Notes under the pieces: generated by a model
Seen by the model: only the letters and a program-made list of their open reading frames with translations
Databases searched by the model: none
Told to the model about the DNA's origin: nothing
In this document: piece by piece, positions 8,726-17,575 of the stretch
Layout: each line of letters opens with the position of its first letter
How positions within the stretch are numbered: the stretch's first letter is position 1
Assembly (NCBI GenBank): GCA_016795105.1
Contig: JAEUIH010000055.1
Coordinates: forward strand, 1-50,831
Reading direction: 5' to 3'
Length of the DNA: 50,831 bases
From: Planctomyces sp.
GTDB lineage: Bacteria; Planctomycetota; Planctomycetia; Planctomycetales; Planctomycetaceae
Program-made: the position numbers and the translations under genes

Positions 8726-9853
8726 ATGAAGACCTTGTTGAAGTGTTCCGTCGCGGTGATTGCCGCCGCAGCGTGTTCATTGCCACTTGCGGCTGACGAA
8801 AAGAGTCCTGCCTATCAGGCGATTGCAAAACTGCAGAGTGTAAAGCCCAACAGCGAAGGGACCGCAGATGCTCGTGCCGCATCCACTTTGCTCGCCAAAG
8901 GCGGCGCGGCGAATCTGTTGCCAGTCCTCAAAGGTTTCGCGAAGGCAGACCCTCTTGCCGCAAACTGGCTGCGAAGTACGTTCGAGAAGATCGCTGATGC
9001 CGAGCGGGCAGCGGGAAGAAAGTTGCCCGAAGAGGCGCTGATCAGTTTTGTCAAAGACCGCAGCCAGTCGCCGGTGGCTCGAAGACTCGCATACGAATGG
9101 GTGCTGCAGCAGAATCCGGCGATCGCTGATCAGGTGATCCCGGAAATGCTGCTCGACCCAAGTCCGGAGTTTCGTCGTGACGCCGTTGCTCGACTGATCG
9201 AAGAAGCCACAAAAGCTGAGAACCCGGAAAAGGCCACGCCGTTGTATCGAAAGGCAATGGAAGGGGCGGTCCATGAAGATCAGGTCAACACGATCGCTAA
9301 GGCTCTCCGCGATGCGGGAGGCACAGTCAATATCCAGCAGCACTTTGGATTTCTTCCATCATGGCAGATTATTGGCCCTTTCGACAACAAAGAAGAAAAA
9401 GGATTTGGCATCACCTATCCACCAGAGTCAGAAGTTCGACTCGACGCCGAATACGAAGGACAGCTTGGCCCAGTGAAGTGGGCACCGGTTGCCACCGAAG
9501 ATGACTACGGCGTTGTCGATATCGCCAAACAGATCCAGAACTACAAAGGTTCGCTGATGTATGCGACAACTACTTTTGACAGTGATCGCGAACAGCAGGT
9601 GGAAATTCGACTGGGAACACCCAACGCATGGAAGATGTGGGTCAATGGTCAACAGGTGTTCGAACGGGAAGAATATCATCGCAGCTCGCAGATGGATCAG
9701 TACCGTGTCCCGGTCACTCTCAAGGCCGGTTCCAACACCATTCTGATTAAGGTCTGCCAGAACGAACAAACGCAGGACTGGGCTCAGAGATATCAGTTCC
9801 AGGTCCGCATCAGTGATGCAACAGGTTCAGCAATCGCCGGAGGGAAACTATGA
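8726..9853 (+). CDS. Secreted HEAT-type plus beta-sandwich protein
   Basis: 375 residues with a signal peptide (KCSVAVIAAAACSLPLAADE). Residues about 25-200 are alpha-helical and HEAT-like (for example VIPEMLLDPSPEFRRDAVAR). The C-terminal part (about 205-365) opens with WQIIGPFDN and contains a region typical of small planctomycete carbohydrate-binding-like sandwiches (MWVNGQQVFEREEYHR... LKAGSNTILIKVCQNEQ). No catalytic motif is recognised. It follows the giant fusion by 72 nt, and its stop overlaps the PQQ-type protein start (ATGA). It probably serves as a binding or scaffold component of the same exported pathway (inference). Confidence 0.8.
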   Translation: MKTLLKCSVAVIAAAACSLPLAADEKSPAYQAIAKLQSVKPNSEGTADARAASTLLAKGGAANLLPVLKGFAKADPLAANWLRSTFEKIADAERAAGRKLPEEALISFVKDRSQSPVARRLAYEWVLQQNPAIADQVIPEMLLDPSPEFRRDAVARLIEEATKAENPEKATPLYRKAMEGAVHEDQVNTIAKALRDAGGTVNIQQHFGFLPSWQIIGPFDNKEEKGFGITYPPESEVRLDAEYEGQLGPVKWAPVATEDDYGVVDIAKQIQNYKGSLMYATTTFDSDREQQVEIRLGTPNAWKMWVNGQQVFEREEYHRSSQMDQYRVPVTLKAGSNTILIKVCQNEQTQDWAQRYQFQVRISDATGSAIAGGKL

Positions 9854-11079
9854 ACGTTCGATTCTTATTGAGTTTAGCTGCCTGTGGCATGTTGTCCGCA
9901 CATTTTGCGATCTCACAGGCGGGTGCCGGTGATTGGCGTCAGTTCCGTGGAAATGAGGCCAATTCGGTTGCTCTGGACGCAACACTTCCCACCGAACTGA
10001 GTGGCGAAACGATTGCGTGGAAGATTGAACTTCCCGGTCGAGGATTGTCAGGACCCATTGTGGTCGGTGATCGGCTGTACGTCAGCGCCAGCTCTGGGTA
10101 TTCACAGGACCGACTTCACGTCTTGTGCTTCGACGTCGCCAACGGTAAGAAACTCTGGGAGCGACAGTTTCAGGCAACCGGTCGAACGATGTGTCATGAA
10201 AAGATGTGTAATGCGACTCCAACAATGGCAAGCGACGGCGAACGCGTCATTGCGTTTTTCTCCAGCAACGACCTGGTGTGCCTGAATCAGGACGGGGATT
10301 TGCAGTGGTATAGAGGCCTCGGGAGTGAGTTCCCCAACGCAAGTAACAGCCTTGGCATGTCCTCATCGCCAATTGTGATCGGTTCAACGGCAATTGTTCA
10401 GGTTGAGAGCGATGCCGAAGCGTTTGCGTGTGGAATTGATCTTGAAACCGGCGTCACTAAGTGGCAAATGGATCGCCCTCGTGCAGCGAACTGGACTTCA
10501 CCGTCAATGTTCCCGGCAACCGGCGATCATCCTGCACTGGCACTCCTGCAGTCTTCCAAAGGAGTGACTGCGGTAAACCCGGAAAACGGCGAAGTCGTCT
10601 GGAACTTTGAAAATGGTGCCTCAACAATTCCTTCTGCAACTGTGATCGATGGCCTTGTTGTGATTCCTTCCAACGGTTTAACGGCCCTGAAACCTGGCGC
10701 CGACGGTAAGTCGTTCGAGCAGGTCTGGAATTCCGGAAACCTGAGCCCTTCAACTCCAAGTCCGGTGATCTGCAACGGAATGACAATCACGGTTAATTCT
10801 GCAGGTGCCATGTCTGCGGGAAGCATAGAGACCGGTGAACGAATCTGGCAGATGCGACTGAAGGGCCCATTCAGCAGCACACCGATTTCCGCCAATGGCT
10901 ATGTCTATCTGTTCAATGAAAGTGGACTGGCTGTTGTTGTGAAACCAGGTTCAGACAAGGGTGAGATCATTTCGGAACTCGATCTCGGAGAAACCATCCT
11001 CTGCAGCCCGGCTGCAGCCGACGGCGCTTTGTATGTCCGAAGCGATGGGCACCTGTGGAAATTCACCAGTCCTCGCTGA
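9850..11079 (+). CDS. Secreted PQQ-type beta-propeller repeat protein
   Basis: 409 residues, signal peptide about 1-26 (FLLSLAACGMLSAHFAISQA). The rest is a run of WD-like/PQQ blades: DWRQFRGNEANS near the start, DVANGKKLWER, DLETGVTKWQM, NPENGEVVWNF, SIETGERIWQM. This is the outer-membrane BamB/PQQ-dehydrogenase-like propeller fold. No Cys pair or calcium-site residues characteristic of true quinoprotein alcohol dehydrogenases were recognised, so it may be structural. Translationally coupled to the upstream gene, and the last secreted member of the run. The next gene begins 22 nt later, so the transporters may be co-transcribed. Confidence 0.85.
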   Translation: MNVRFLLSLAACGMLSAHFAISQAGAGDWRQFRGNEANSVALDATLPTELSGETIAWKIELPGRGLSGPIVVGDRLYVSASSGYSQDRLHVLCFDVANGKKLWERQFQATGRTMCHEKMCNATPTMASDGERVIAFFSSNDLVCLNQDGDLQWYRGLGSEFPNASNSLGMSSSPIVIGSTAIVQVESDAEAFACGIDLETGVTKWQMDRPRAANWTSPSMFPATGDHPALALLQSSKGVTAVNPENGEVVWNFENGASTIPSATVIDGLVVIPSNGLTALKPGADGKSFEQVWNSGNLSPSTPSPVICNGMTITVNSAGAMSAGSIETGERIWQMRLKGPFSSTPISANGYVYLFNESGLAVVVKPGSDKGEIISELDLGETILCSPAAADGALYVRSDGHLWKFTSPR

Positions 11080-11101
11080 TTCTCCTGAATTCTGATTCGA
11101 A

Positions 11102-12391
11102 ATGTCGTTCTCATCGGCTCTTAAAGAACAACGCACAGCCATCGTGTCATCGGCGCGATGGCTGTTGTTCGTGATACCGCTTGGTATCCTGACGGGCTCT
11201 GCCTGCGCACTATTTCTCTGGTCTCTCGATCGCGCCACCGCAATGCAGACATCCCATGACTGGATGCTGTATGTGTTACCTGTTGCTGGTGCGGGAGTTG
11301 CCTGGCTTTATCAGTTGACAGGAAAAAACTCTGAAGCCGGAAACAACCTGATCATTGATGAAATCCATCAACCAGGCGGTGGCGTGCCGTTCAGAATGGC
11401 GCCGTTGGTGCTTCTCGGAACTCTGGTGACTCACTTGTTCGGTGGATCCGCTGGACGCGAAGGAACGGCCGTTCAGATGGGCGGAAGTATTGCGGCCGGG
11501 ATTGGTCGCGTCATTCCTGGACTTTCTGCTGAACAGCTTCGAGTCCTGCTCATGGCCGGAATCGCGGCCGGATTCGGCGGTGTTTTTGGTACTCCTGTCG
11601 CCGGAACTGTTTTTGCGCTTGAGGTGCTTGCCGTTGGACGAATGAGTTATGCGGCTCTCGTCCCCTGTTTTCTGGCCAGTGTGATCAGTGATCAGGTCTG
11701 TCTCGCCTGGGGTATTAAACATACACATTATGCAGTCACCACCGATACCGGGGAAACGACATCGTCATTGACGACTCTGAAGCTGCAGTGGATCCTGTGG
11801 TCTGTTGTGCTCGGTGTGGTTGCCGGCTGGGTCGGAACGTTGTTTGCGGAATTCACTCGCCGTCTTAAAGCATTCTGGGCATCATCGATCAAATGGCCGC
11901 TGCTTCGTCCGGTCTGCGGTGGACTTGTTGTGATCGGACTCACACTTTTGATTGGTACCCGAGATTATCTTGGACTTGGTGTCTCTTCCGCGAACCCGGA
12001 TGCAGTGACGATTGTCAGCTGTTTTCGGCCAGGCGGTGCTCACTATGAGAGCTGGTTTTTAAAACTTGTCCTGACGGCAGTCACAGTCAGCTGCGGCTTC
12101 AAAGGTGGCGAAGTCACTCCGTTATTCTTCATTGGTGCAGCACTTGGGAACTCATTTGCCGCACTGCTGGGTCTTCCGGTGGATGTGTTTGCGGCAATCG
12201 GCCTGACGGCAGTGTTTGCCGGCGCCACGAACACACCTCTCGCGTGTATCCTGCTGGGCATTGAGCTGTTTGGCGGAGGCCTCACAATCAACTTTGCTGC
12301 CGCATGCATTGCGGCATATTCTTTCAGTGGACATACCGGCATCTATACCTCACAACGAAGGAACCAGTCAAAACATCATGGTTCCGAATGA
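11102..12391 (+). CDS. CLC-F type fluoride/proton antiporter
   Basis: 429 residues with about 10-12 membrane segments. CLC signatures are clear: GGSAGREGTAVQMGG (gating Glu at residue 120), GVFGTPVAGTVFALEV and a C-terminal GGEVTPLFFIGAALGN. Three details point to the fluoride-exporting CLC-F clade rather than chloride channels. It has GNNLI in place of the GSGIP chloride filter, GREGT in place of GREGP, and Val where ClcA carries its proton Glu203. These signatures are family knowledge; a tree would settle it. No fluoride riboswitch can fit in the 22-nt gap upstream. It overlaps the MATE gene by 14 nt, giving a two-transporter unit. Confidence 0.85.
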   Translation: MSFSSALKEQRTAIVSSARWLLFVIPLGILTGSACALFLWSLDRATAMQTSHDWMLYVLPVAGAGVAWLYQLTGKNSEAGNNLIIDEIHQPGGGVPFRMAPLVLLGTLVTHLFGGSAGREGTAVQMGGSIAAGIGRVIPGLSAEQLRVLLMAGIAAGFGGVFGTPVAGTVFALEVLAVGRMSYAALVPCFLASVISDQVCLAWGIKHTHYAVTTDTGETTSSLTTLKLQWILWSVVLGVVAGWVGTLFAEFTRRLKAFWASSIKWPLLRPVCGGLVVIGLTLLIGTRDYLGLGVSSANPDAVTIVSCFRPGGAHYESWFLKLVLTAVTVSCGFKGGEVTPLFFIGAALGNSFAALLGLPVDVFAAIGLTAVFAGATNTPLACILLGIELFGGGLTINFAAACIAAYSFSGHTGIYTSQRRNQSKHHGSE

Positions 12392-13793
12392 TCCCGTTGA
12401 ACAGCACTCAGCTGTTCCCATAAAAGCAGAACCCGGTGGAATACTGGAACTGATTCGCGTGGCGATACCGCTGGTGATCAGTTCCGGTTCGCTGTCGCTG
12501 ATGAGTGCCGCGGACCGAATGATTCTTGCCGGTTACTCGACTGATGGACTTGCAGCCGTCACACCAGCATCAATGCTGCACTGGACCGTTGTCTGTATTC
12601 CGATGGGCACAATTCTGTTTGCGAACACATTCATTTCTCAGTTTGATGGAGCTGGTGAACACCGAAAAGCGTGTGCATCTCTCTGGCAGGCTATCTGGCT
12701 CGCGGTGATTGCCGGATGTTGTCTGCTGTTCATGATCCCATTCAGTACGTCATTGTTTTCGCTGGTGAAACAACCACCAGGAGTGATTCAGCAGGAAGTC
12801 ATTTACTTTAACACGCTCTGCTCGGGGAGCATTTGCCTGCTGGTTTCCATTGCGATGAGTTGCTACTTCAGCGGACGTCAGAATACCTCCGTGATTATGT
12901 GGGTCAACCTGTTCGGCGTATTCGTCAACTTCGGGCTCGACTATCTGTGCGTTTTCGGTGTCGGACCACTACCCGAGATGGGAATCCGTGGCGCCGCACT
13001 CGCGACTGTGCTGGCGAGGTTCGGGGAGTGCCTGATTTATCTCACACTGATACTCCGAGCCGAACGCGGTCGTTCACTCTTCTGGTCCGCATGGCGCCCG
13101 GACATGATTCTGTTTCGGCAATATATGAAGTATGGCGTTGCCAGCGGTCTGCATTACTTTGTAGACAACTCCGGATTTACGACATTCCTGTTGATCGTCG
13201 GAACACTTGGCAGAGACGCACTGGCTGCCACCAATCTGGCGTTCAGTGTCAATGGACTCATCTTTATCCCTCTGCTTGGCTTTGGTACAGCGATTCAGAC
13301 TCTTGTCGGCCATCATCTGGGCAGTGGATCGATTGACAGAGCATCTCGAACTGCACGCAATGCCATGTTCCTTGGGATCCTCTGGACCGGAGGAGCAGGG
13401 TTGTTGCTGGTCCTGATTCCTGAACTCATGCTGAAGCCGTTTACGCTCTTTGCAGGCGGACGCGACTCAGCAGCTCAATCGCTCACCGATATTACACCCA
13501 CGATTGTTCTGCTGCTCCGATTTGTGGCAGTATACTCCGTCTTCGATGCACTGGCGGTTGTCTTTTCGTCTGCACTTCGAGGCGCTGGTGATACCGTGTT
13601 TCCCATGATTTTGACGATGTGTTCCAGCTGGTTGATCATGGTTGTGCCCTCAATTCTGATTGCCCAGTCGGAAACCGCCACACTCACGAAACTCTGGATG
13701 ACCTGTTCCGTGCATATCTCACTGACGGGTGGCTTTATGTTTCTGAGGTTCTATTCGGGTCGCTGGAAACGAATCCAGCTTGTGCGGCAATAA
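12378..13793 (+). CDS. MATE-family efflux transporter
   Basis: 471 residues from the ATG inside the end of the CLC gene (MVPNDPVEQHSAVP). A longer reading from 12216 is in frame but overlaps CLC coding by 176 nt and is not credible. The protein has about 12 membrane helices in two halves. The MATE pattern is IPLVISSGSLSLMSAADRMI near the N-terminus and, in the second half, FSVNGLIFIPLLGFGTAIQT followed by LVGHHLGSGSIDRA. It is likely a sodium- or proton-driven exporter of cationic compounds in the inner membrane; the substrate is unknown. Coupled to the fluoride exporter by overlap. Confidence 0.85.
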   Translation: MVPNDPVEQHSAVPIKAEPGGILELIRVAIPLVISSGSLSLMSAADRMILAGYSTDGLAAVTPASMLHWTVVCIPMGTILFANTFISQFDGAGEHRKACASLWQAIWLAVIAGCCLLFMIPFSTSLFSLVKQPPGVIQQEVIYFNTLCSGSICLLVSIAMSCYFSGRQNTSVIMWVNLFGVFVNFGLDYLCVFGVGPLPEMGIRGAALATVLARFGECLIYLTLILRAERGRSLFWSAWRPDMILFRQYMKYGVASGLHYFVDNSGFTTFLLIVGTLGRDALAATNLAFSVNGLIFIPLLGFGTAIQTLVGHHLGSGSIDRASRTARNAMFLGILWTGGAGLLLVLIPELMLKPFTLFAGGRDSAAQSLTDITPTIVLLLRFVAVYSVFDALAVVFSSALRGAGDTVFPMILTMCSSWLIMVVPSILIAQSETATLTKLWMTCSVHISLTGGFMFLRFYSGRWKRIQLVRQ

Positions 13794-13843
13794 CTGTGTT
13801 CTCTTTCTGTCTCTACGGAAGCTGTTGTCAATAAGTTGTTGCG

Positions 13844-15019
13844 ATGGAAACTGCTGAAGATCTACGTCATTTCTGGGATATCGATCCTGCATCGATCTAT
13901 CTGAACCACGGTTCCTTCGGGCCAGCTCCTGAACCCGTCCGCGCGGCCCGGGCAGAATGGACTCGCCGTCTTGAACGGCAACCAATGCGATTGTTCTGCA
14001 GGGAAATGGAAGAGGAGCTGGAGAAGACTACGATTGAGCTGGCCAGATTTCTCCGCACCAAACCGGATCGCATCGTGCTCATTGACAACGCGACGGTAGC
14101 CATGAACATTGTCGCAGAAACCGTCACCCTTGAGCCCGATGATGAAGTCCTTCTTACCGATCATGAATACGGAGCAGTCCGCAATATCTGGAGCCGCTTC
14201 TGTCAGAAATCTGGCGCGATCCTGAAGAATGTCGAACTACCATTTCCTCCAGGCGACTCTGCTGTCACTGAGGCCATCCGTCAGGCGATCACTTCGAAGA
14301 CGAAGCTGATTGTCATGAGTCACGTAACGTCAGCCACTGCATGCCGTCTTCCGGTTCGGGAGGTCTGTCGGCTTGCCGCCGAACGTGGCATTCTGGTGGC
14401 AGTCGACGGACCACATGCCATGGCAATGCTTGACGTCGATCTCGAAGAGCTCGGCTGCGACTTCTACTGCGCCAGTTGCCATAAGTGGATGTGTGCTTCC
14501 TTAGGCAGCGGATTTCTTTGGGTTCACCCTCGTCATCAGTCGTCCGTGAAGTGCCCGATTGTGAGTTGGGGAGGCAGCATCGCCGGACGTCCTGCATCAT
14601 GGAAGGATGGCATTCAATGGCTGGGAACACGCGACCCGGCAGCTTTGCTGTCGATTTCTGCCGCCATTCGATTCTTCACCAAAGACCGCCTGAAACTGTT
14701 CAGACAACATGCTCAGGGATTGATCACGGAGGCTCGACGAGAACTCCTCCAGGTGCCGGGCGTAGGGACGTTCTGCACTCCAAATGAGACGGACTATGTC
14801 AGCATGTGCGCCATTGAGCTTCCTCAGCCGCCGGGCTGGAAACCGGGCTACCATGGTCATCCGGACCCGCTGCAGGTATGGCTTCGGGAGAACTACGGAA
14901 TCGAAGTTCTGACGGGCAGCTGGAACGGGCATCGTTTTATTCGGTTTTCGGCACATCTCTACACAACTGAAGATCACATCCGGACGTTCATCTCAGCGAT
15001 GCAAACCGCTCTGCAGTGA
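13844..15019 (+). CDS. Class V aminotransferase (isopenicillin-N epimerase-like)
   Basis: 391 residues, PLP fold type I. YLNHGSFGPAPEPVRAA is the N-terminal signature of the isopenicillin-N epimerase-like subgroup. VDGPHAMAMLDVDL holds the PLP-pyridine Asp, and SCHKWM holds the Schiff-base Lys at residue 214. Members are epimerases, desulfurases or aminotransferases; the real reaction cannot be read here. It converges on the phosphonate-linked alcohol dehydrogenase, sharing 27 bp of 3' ends. 2-aminoethylphosphonate transaminase PhnW is also class V, so a link to the phosphonate locus is possible, but this sequence looks closer to the epimerase-like group than to PhnW. Confidence 0.8.
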   Translation: METAEDLRHFWDIDPASIYLNHGSFGPAPEPVRAARAEWTRRLERQPMRLFCREMEEELEKTTIELARFLRTKPDRIVLIDNATVAMNIVAETVTLEPDDEVLLTDHEYGAVRNIWSRFCQKSGAILKNVELPFPPGDSAVTEAIRQAITSKTKLIVMSHVTSATACRLPVREVCRLAAERGILVAVDGPHAMAMLDVDLEELGCDFYCASCHKWMCASLGSGFLWVHPRHQSSVKCPIVSWGGSIAGRPASWKDGIQWLGTRDPAALLSISAAIRFFTKDRLKLFRQHAQGLITEARRELLQVPGVGTFCTPNETDYVSMCAIELPQPPGWKPGYHGHPDPLQVWLRENYGIEVLTGSWNGHRFIRFSAHLYTTEDHIRTFISAMQTALQ

Positions 15020-16090
15020 ACGAATGCCGACGCGAAGATTGGAGGGATTCTTTGCGGCCTGAAGAGCGAGCTCGATATCGCTCAACTCAAACCACTGTGA
15101 CACCATTTCTGAAAACGGATGTGATGACTGTGTTTCCAGAAACTCCACTGCTTCCACAAGATGGCGTCCGGAGTAATTGTGAACACCTCGAATCGTAATG
15201 TTTCGACGGACCACTTGTTCCATCAGCAGCGGAACAGCGGGCACAGGAAAGACGGCCCCCACCAGCACGAACTGAGCCCCAAGTCGGAGAACAGGCCAGG
15301 TCTCTTCAAAAGCTGCGGGCGAGCCAGACAATTCAATTGCAAGATCTGCTCCTCGTCCCTCTGTCGCTTCCGCCACCGTTTTCTGAAGATCAGCCGGTGC
15401 CACTGCGTGAGTGGCTCCAAAGCGACAGGCCTGCGATCGCCGATACTCGTCGGGATCGGCGACGATCACATGAGCTGCTCCACGACTCACTGCAACAGAC
15501 GCCGCTGTCTGGCCAAGCATTCCGGCACCCGTGATGCAGACTGTCTGGCCTGTTAAATCGGATCTGCCATCAAACGCATTGCACACCGTGGCCGTTGCGC
15601 AGCTCGAAGGACTGATTGTCTCTGCCGCAAGGTCTTCACTGATCGTCACGATTGTGGTACCCGGCGTGAGCAGGCAAAACTCTGCCAGCCCTCCCAGCAA
15701 CTCATAGCCGGGACGAAACGCTTCGTGACCATACTTCACGGAGCATTCGCACTTCTGAGGCAGTCCTCGCTGACAGTAGTAACACCCACCGCAGGAAGCA
15801 ACAATTCCCCAGACAACCCGACTGCCAACTTCAAGAGGACGACATCGTGCGTCGTGTCGAGGAGCATTCGGCCCGAATTTTTCGATTCTGCCGACAATCT
15901 CGTGTCCGAGGATGGTTGGAACCGGGACTCTTCGCCGACCTTCAATGCTGTGAAGATCACTTCCGCAAAGAGTACAGCTCTCCACTCGAACCAGAATCTC
16001 GGCTCCCTGAGGGCTCGGGACCGCAATCTGCTGCAGATGAATCTTACCTGGTACACCCTCAAAGACAGCCGCAAGTGACTGAACCGTCAT
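14993..16090 (-). CDS. Zinc alcohol dehydrogenase, phosphonate-catabolism associated
   Basis: 365 residues from the ATG at 16090 (TVQSLAAVFEG). A longer frame to 16237 overlaps the upstream gene and lacks homology-like sequence. It is a medium-chain zinc dehydrogenase: catalytic-zinc CTLCGSDLHS and GHEIVGRIEKFG, the structural-zinc four-Cys lobe CGGCYYC...C, and the Rossmann motif ITGAGMLGQTAA. It matches the type of dehydrogenase (proposed name HpnZ, TIGR03366) found beside phosphonatase genes. Its start overlaps the stop of the MFS gene (ATGA), so the two form one leftward operon. The likely substrate is an alcohol or aldehyde made during aminophosphonate breakdown (inference). Confidence 0.85.
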   Translation of the reverse strand: MTVQSLAAVFEGVPGKIHLQQIAVPSPQGAEILVRVESCTLCGSDLHSIEGRRRVPVPTILGHEIVGRIEKFGPNAPRHDARCRPLEVGSRVVWGIVASCGGCYYCQRGLPQKCECSVKYGHEAFRPGYELLGGLAEFCLLTPGTTIVTISEDLAAETISPSSCATATVCNAFDGRSDLTGQTVCITGAGMLGQTAASVAVSRGAAHVIVADPDEYRRSQACRFGATHAVAPADLQKTVAEATEGRGADLAIELSGSPAAFEETWPVLRLGAQFVLVGAVFPVPAVPLLMEQVVRRNITIRGVHNYSGRHLVEAVEFLETQSSHPFSEMVSQWFELSDIELALQAAKNPSNLRVGIRSLQSGLHR

Positions 16091-17397
16091 GATCTTCTGA
16101 CATCTCCGTGCTGCGAAAAATACCGAGCCGCAAGGATCAGACACAGGACTGATACGCAACATGTTGTCCAGCATGCGGCCGAAAAGAAGGGTAGCACGGC
16201 ACCGTCGCGGCTGACAGTCCCCTGCAAGAGCATACATCCCACATATCCCAGGTACCCGGTGGAATCTGCGAGGTACATCAGGAAGCCGGCATTGCCACGT
16301 TCGCGAGTCATCGCGAGCAGGCGTTCGAACAGGGTTGTGTGCACCGCAACGTACGGAAAGTAGAGTCCAAATCCAACCAGCACCATAAACACAAACGGTG
16401 ATAACTGTTGAGCTCTCAAGCCGAGCAGGGCACCGGCGATGAGCAGAAATCCGAACAGGCAGGTCCCCAGCCCAATGAAAAATGCACGCCGGTTGTTCTC
16501 CACAACAATCAGGCTCCCATTAATCACGAGCACGCCGATGGCAACCAGAATTTCTGAAGAGGTAAACGTTTTCGCGACTACGGTTGCCCCGAGATCCCTC
16601 CACAGTTCCGGGGCAAAGTCCGCGCGCAGGCTGCGAAGGATCGTTGTGGCCAGATACATGATGATCAGCAGAGACAAACCTGGGCCATAATGTCGGATCA
16701 GGACCCAGCGATCGCGCTGAGTCATCTGCACACGTTCGGATCGTGCTTCCTGATCACGTCTTGACGGACCGGGAGTCCGTGCAAGGACCGCAACACAACA
16801 TGCCAGTGGAACAAAGAACAGACCACCTGCGGCAGCCGGCATCCATTGTTCCGATACGCCACTCTGCAAAAGCCATGAACCTACCGATTTTGTTGCACCG
16901 TCTGCCACAATGAAGCTTGCACAAAGCCCTGCCGACAATGCTTCCGAGAGTTGTCGACCTTCAAGAAATCCGAGCACCAGACCAAACACCATGCCCAGTG
17001 GTACTCCATTCATAAACATGAACGCAAGATTCCATGGTGGAGGTGTGACAGCAAATAAGATGAGTGCCAGTTCACTGATTCCAATCAGCAACAGCAGCGT
17101 GCCTGCGCGTTTTTCCGGCCTCATTTCCGAGATCACCTTGATCCCTACAAACTTCGACAATGCGTAACCCAGAATCTGCGAGGTAATCAGAGCTGACTTC
17201 CACGAGCTTCCATCACCTTCTGCTGACAGAAACGCTGCAGCTGTAAACGGTTTGCGAAATGCGTACATGCAGAAGTATGTGCCGAACGCAGCAAGCACAG
17301 CCCACACGGCCCACATCGGTGAACTGCCGTGTTTTTGACCGTGTTGAGTATTCGCAGCTGGTGGCGTTTGTTCAGAGTCCTGCATGGGCAATGGCAT
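16087..17397 (-). CDS. MFS-type transporter (DUF5690-like)
   Basis: About 436 residues from the ATG at 17397; a GTG 111 nt upstream (17508) is also in frame. The chosen start fits the possible promoter at 17453-17481. The protein has about 12 membrane helices; early markers are WAVLAAFGTYFCMYAFRKPF and LGYALSKFVGIKVISEM, typical of the DUF5690 branch of the major facilitator superfamily, related to organophosphate transporters. The position, coupled to the phosphonate-type dehydrogenase and divergent from phnX, suggests import of an organophosphonate or efflux of a product (inference). No ABC phosphonate importer (phnCDE) lies in the window. Confidence 0.8.
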   Translation of the reverse strand: MPLPMQDSEQTPPAANTQHGQKHGSSPMWAVWAVLAAFGTYFCMYAFRKPFTAAAFLSAEGDGSSWKSALITSQILGYALSKFVGIKVISEMRPEKRAGTLLLLIGISELALILFAVTPPPWNLAFMFMNGVPLGMVFGLVLGFLEGRQLSEALSAGLCASFIVADGATKSVGSWLLQSGVSEQWMPAAAGGLFFVPLACCVAVLARTPGPSRRDQEARSERVQMTQRDRWVLIRHYGPGLSLLIIMYLATTILRSLRADFAPELWRDLGATVVAKTFTSSEILVAIGVLVINGSLIVVENNRRAFFIGLGTCLFGFLLIAGALLGLRAQQLSPFVFMVLVGFGLYFPYVAVHTTLFERLLAMTRERGNAGFLMYLADSTGYLGYVGCMLLQGTVSRDGAVLPFFSAACWTTCCVSVLCLILAARYFSQHGDVRRS

Positions 17398-17452
17398 TCC
17401 GGAATTAACAGATTCTTCGCTGACATCCAACGCTGACAAGCGGCGTCCGGCC

Positions 17453-17481
17453 CCTATACTGTTCGGCCGTCTGCGGTTCAG
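17453..17481 (-). promoter_or_regulatory. Possible sigma70-type promoter for the MFS-dehydrogenase operon
   Basis: On the minus strand CTGAAC, a 17-nt spacer and TATAGG lie about 55 nt before the chosen MFS start at 17397. This is in the divergent gap between the two phosphonate operons. The match is modest and made by eye. The same gap must also hold the promoter for the rightward operon. Confidence 0.3.
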
Positions 17482-17575
17482 CGTCGCTGCGATGCAGTAC
17501 ACAGGCACTCATAGCTTCCCTGCCCTATGTTAAGGAAGTGTGATTGACTCCACATTGTTCTGAAGGCAAGAGACT

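Noticed and set aside
11080-11101. Fluoride riboswitch ahead of the CLC-F gene
   Set aside because: The gap is 22 nt and the conserved riboswitch core was not seen in the preceding sequence.
12216-12377. Long N-terminal extension of the MATE gene
   Set aside because: It overlaps the CLC coding sequence and lacks MATE-like sequence; the ATG at 12378 gives the normal length.
16091-16237. N-terminal extension of the zinc dehydrogenase
   Set aside because: It lies within the MFS gene on another frame and has no dehydrogenase-like sequence; the ATG at 16090 forms the usual ATGA overlap.
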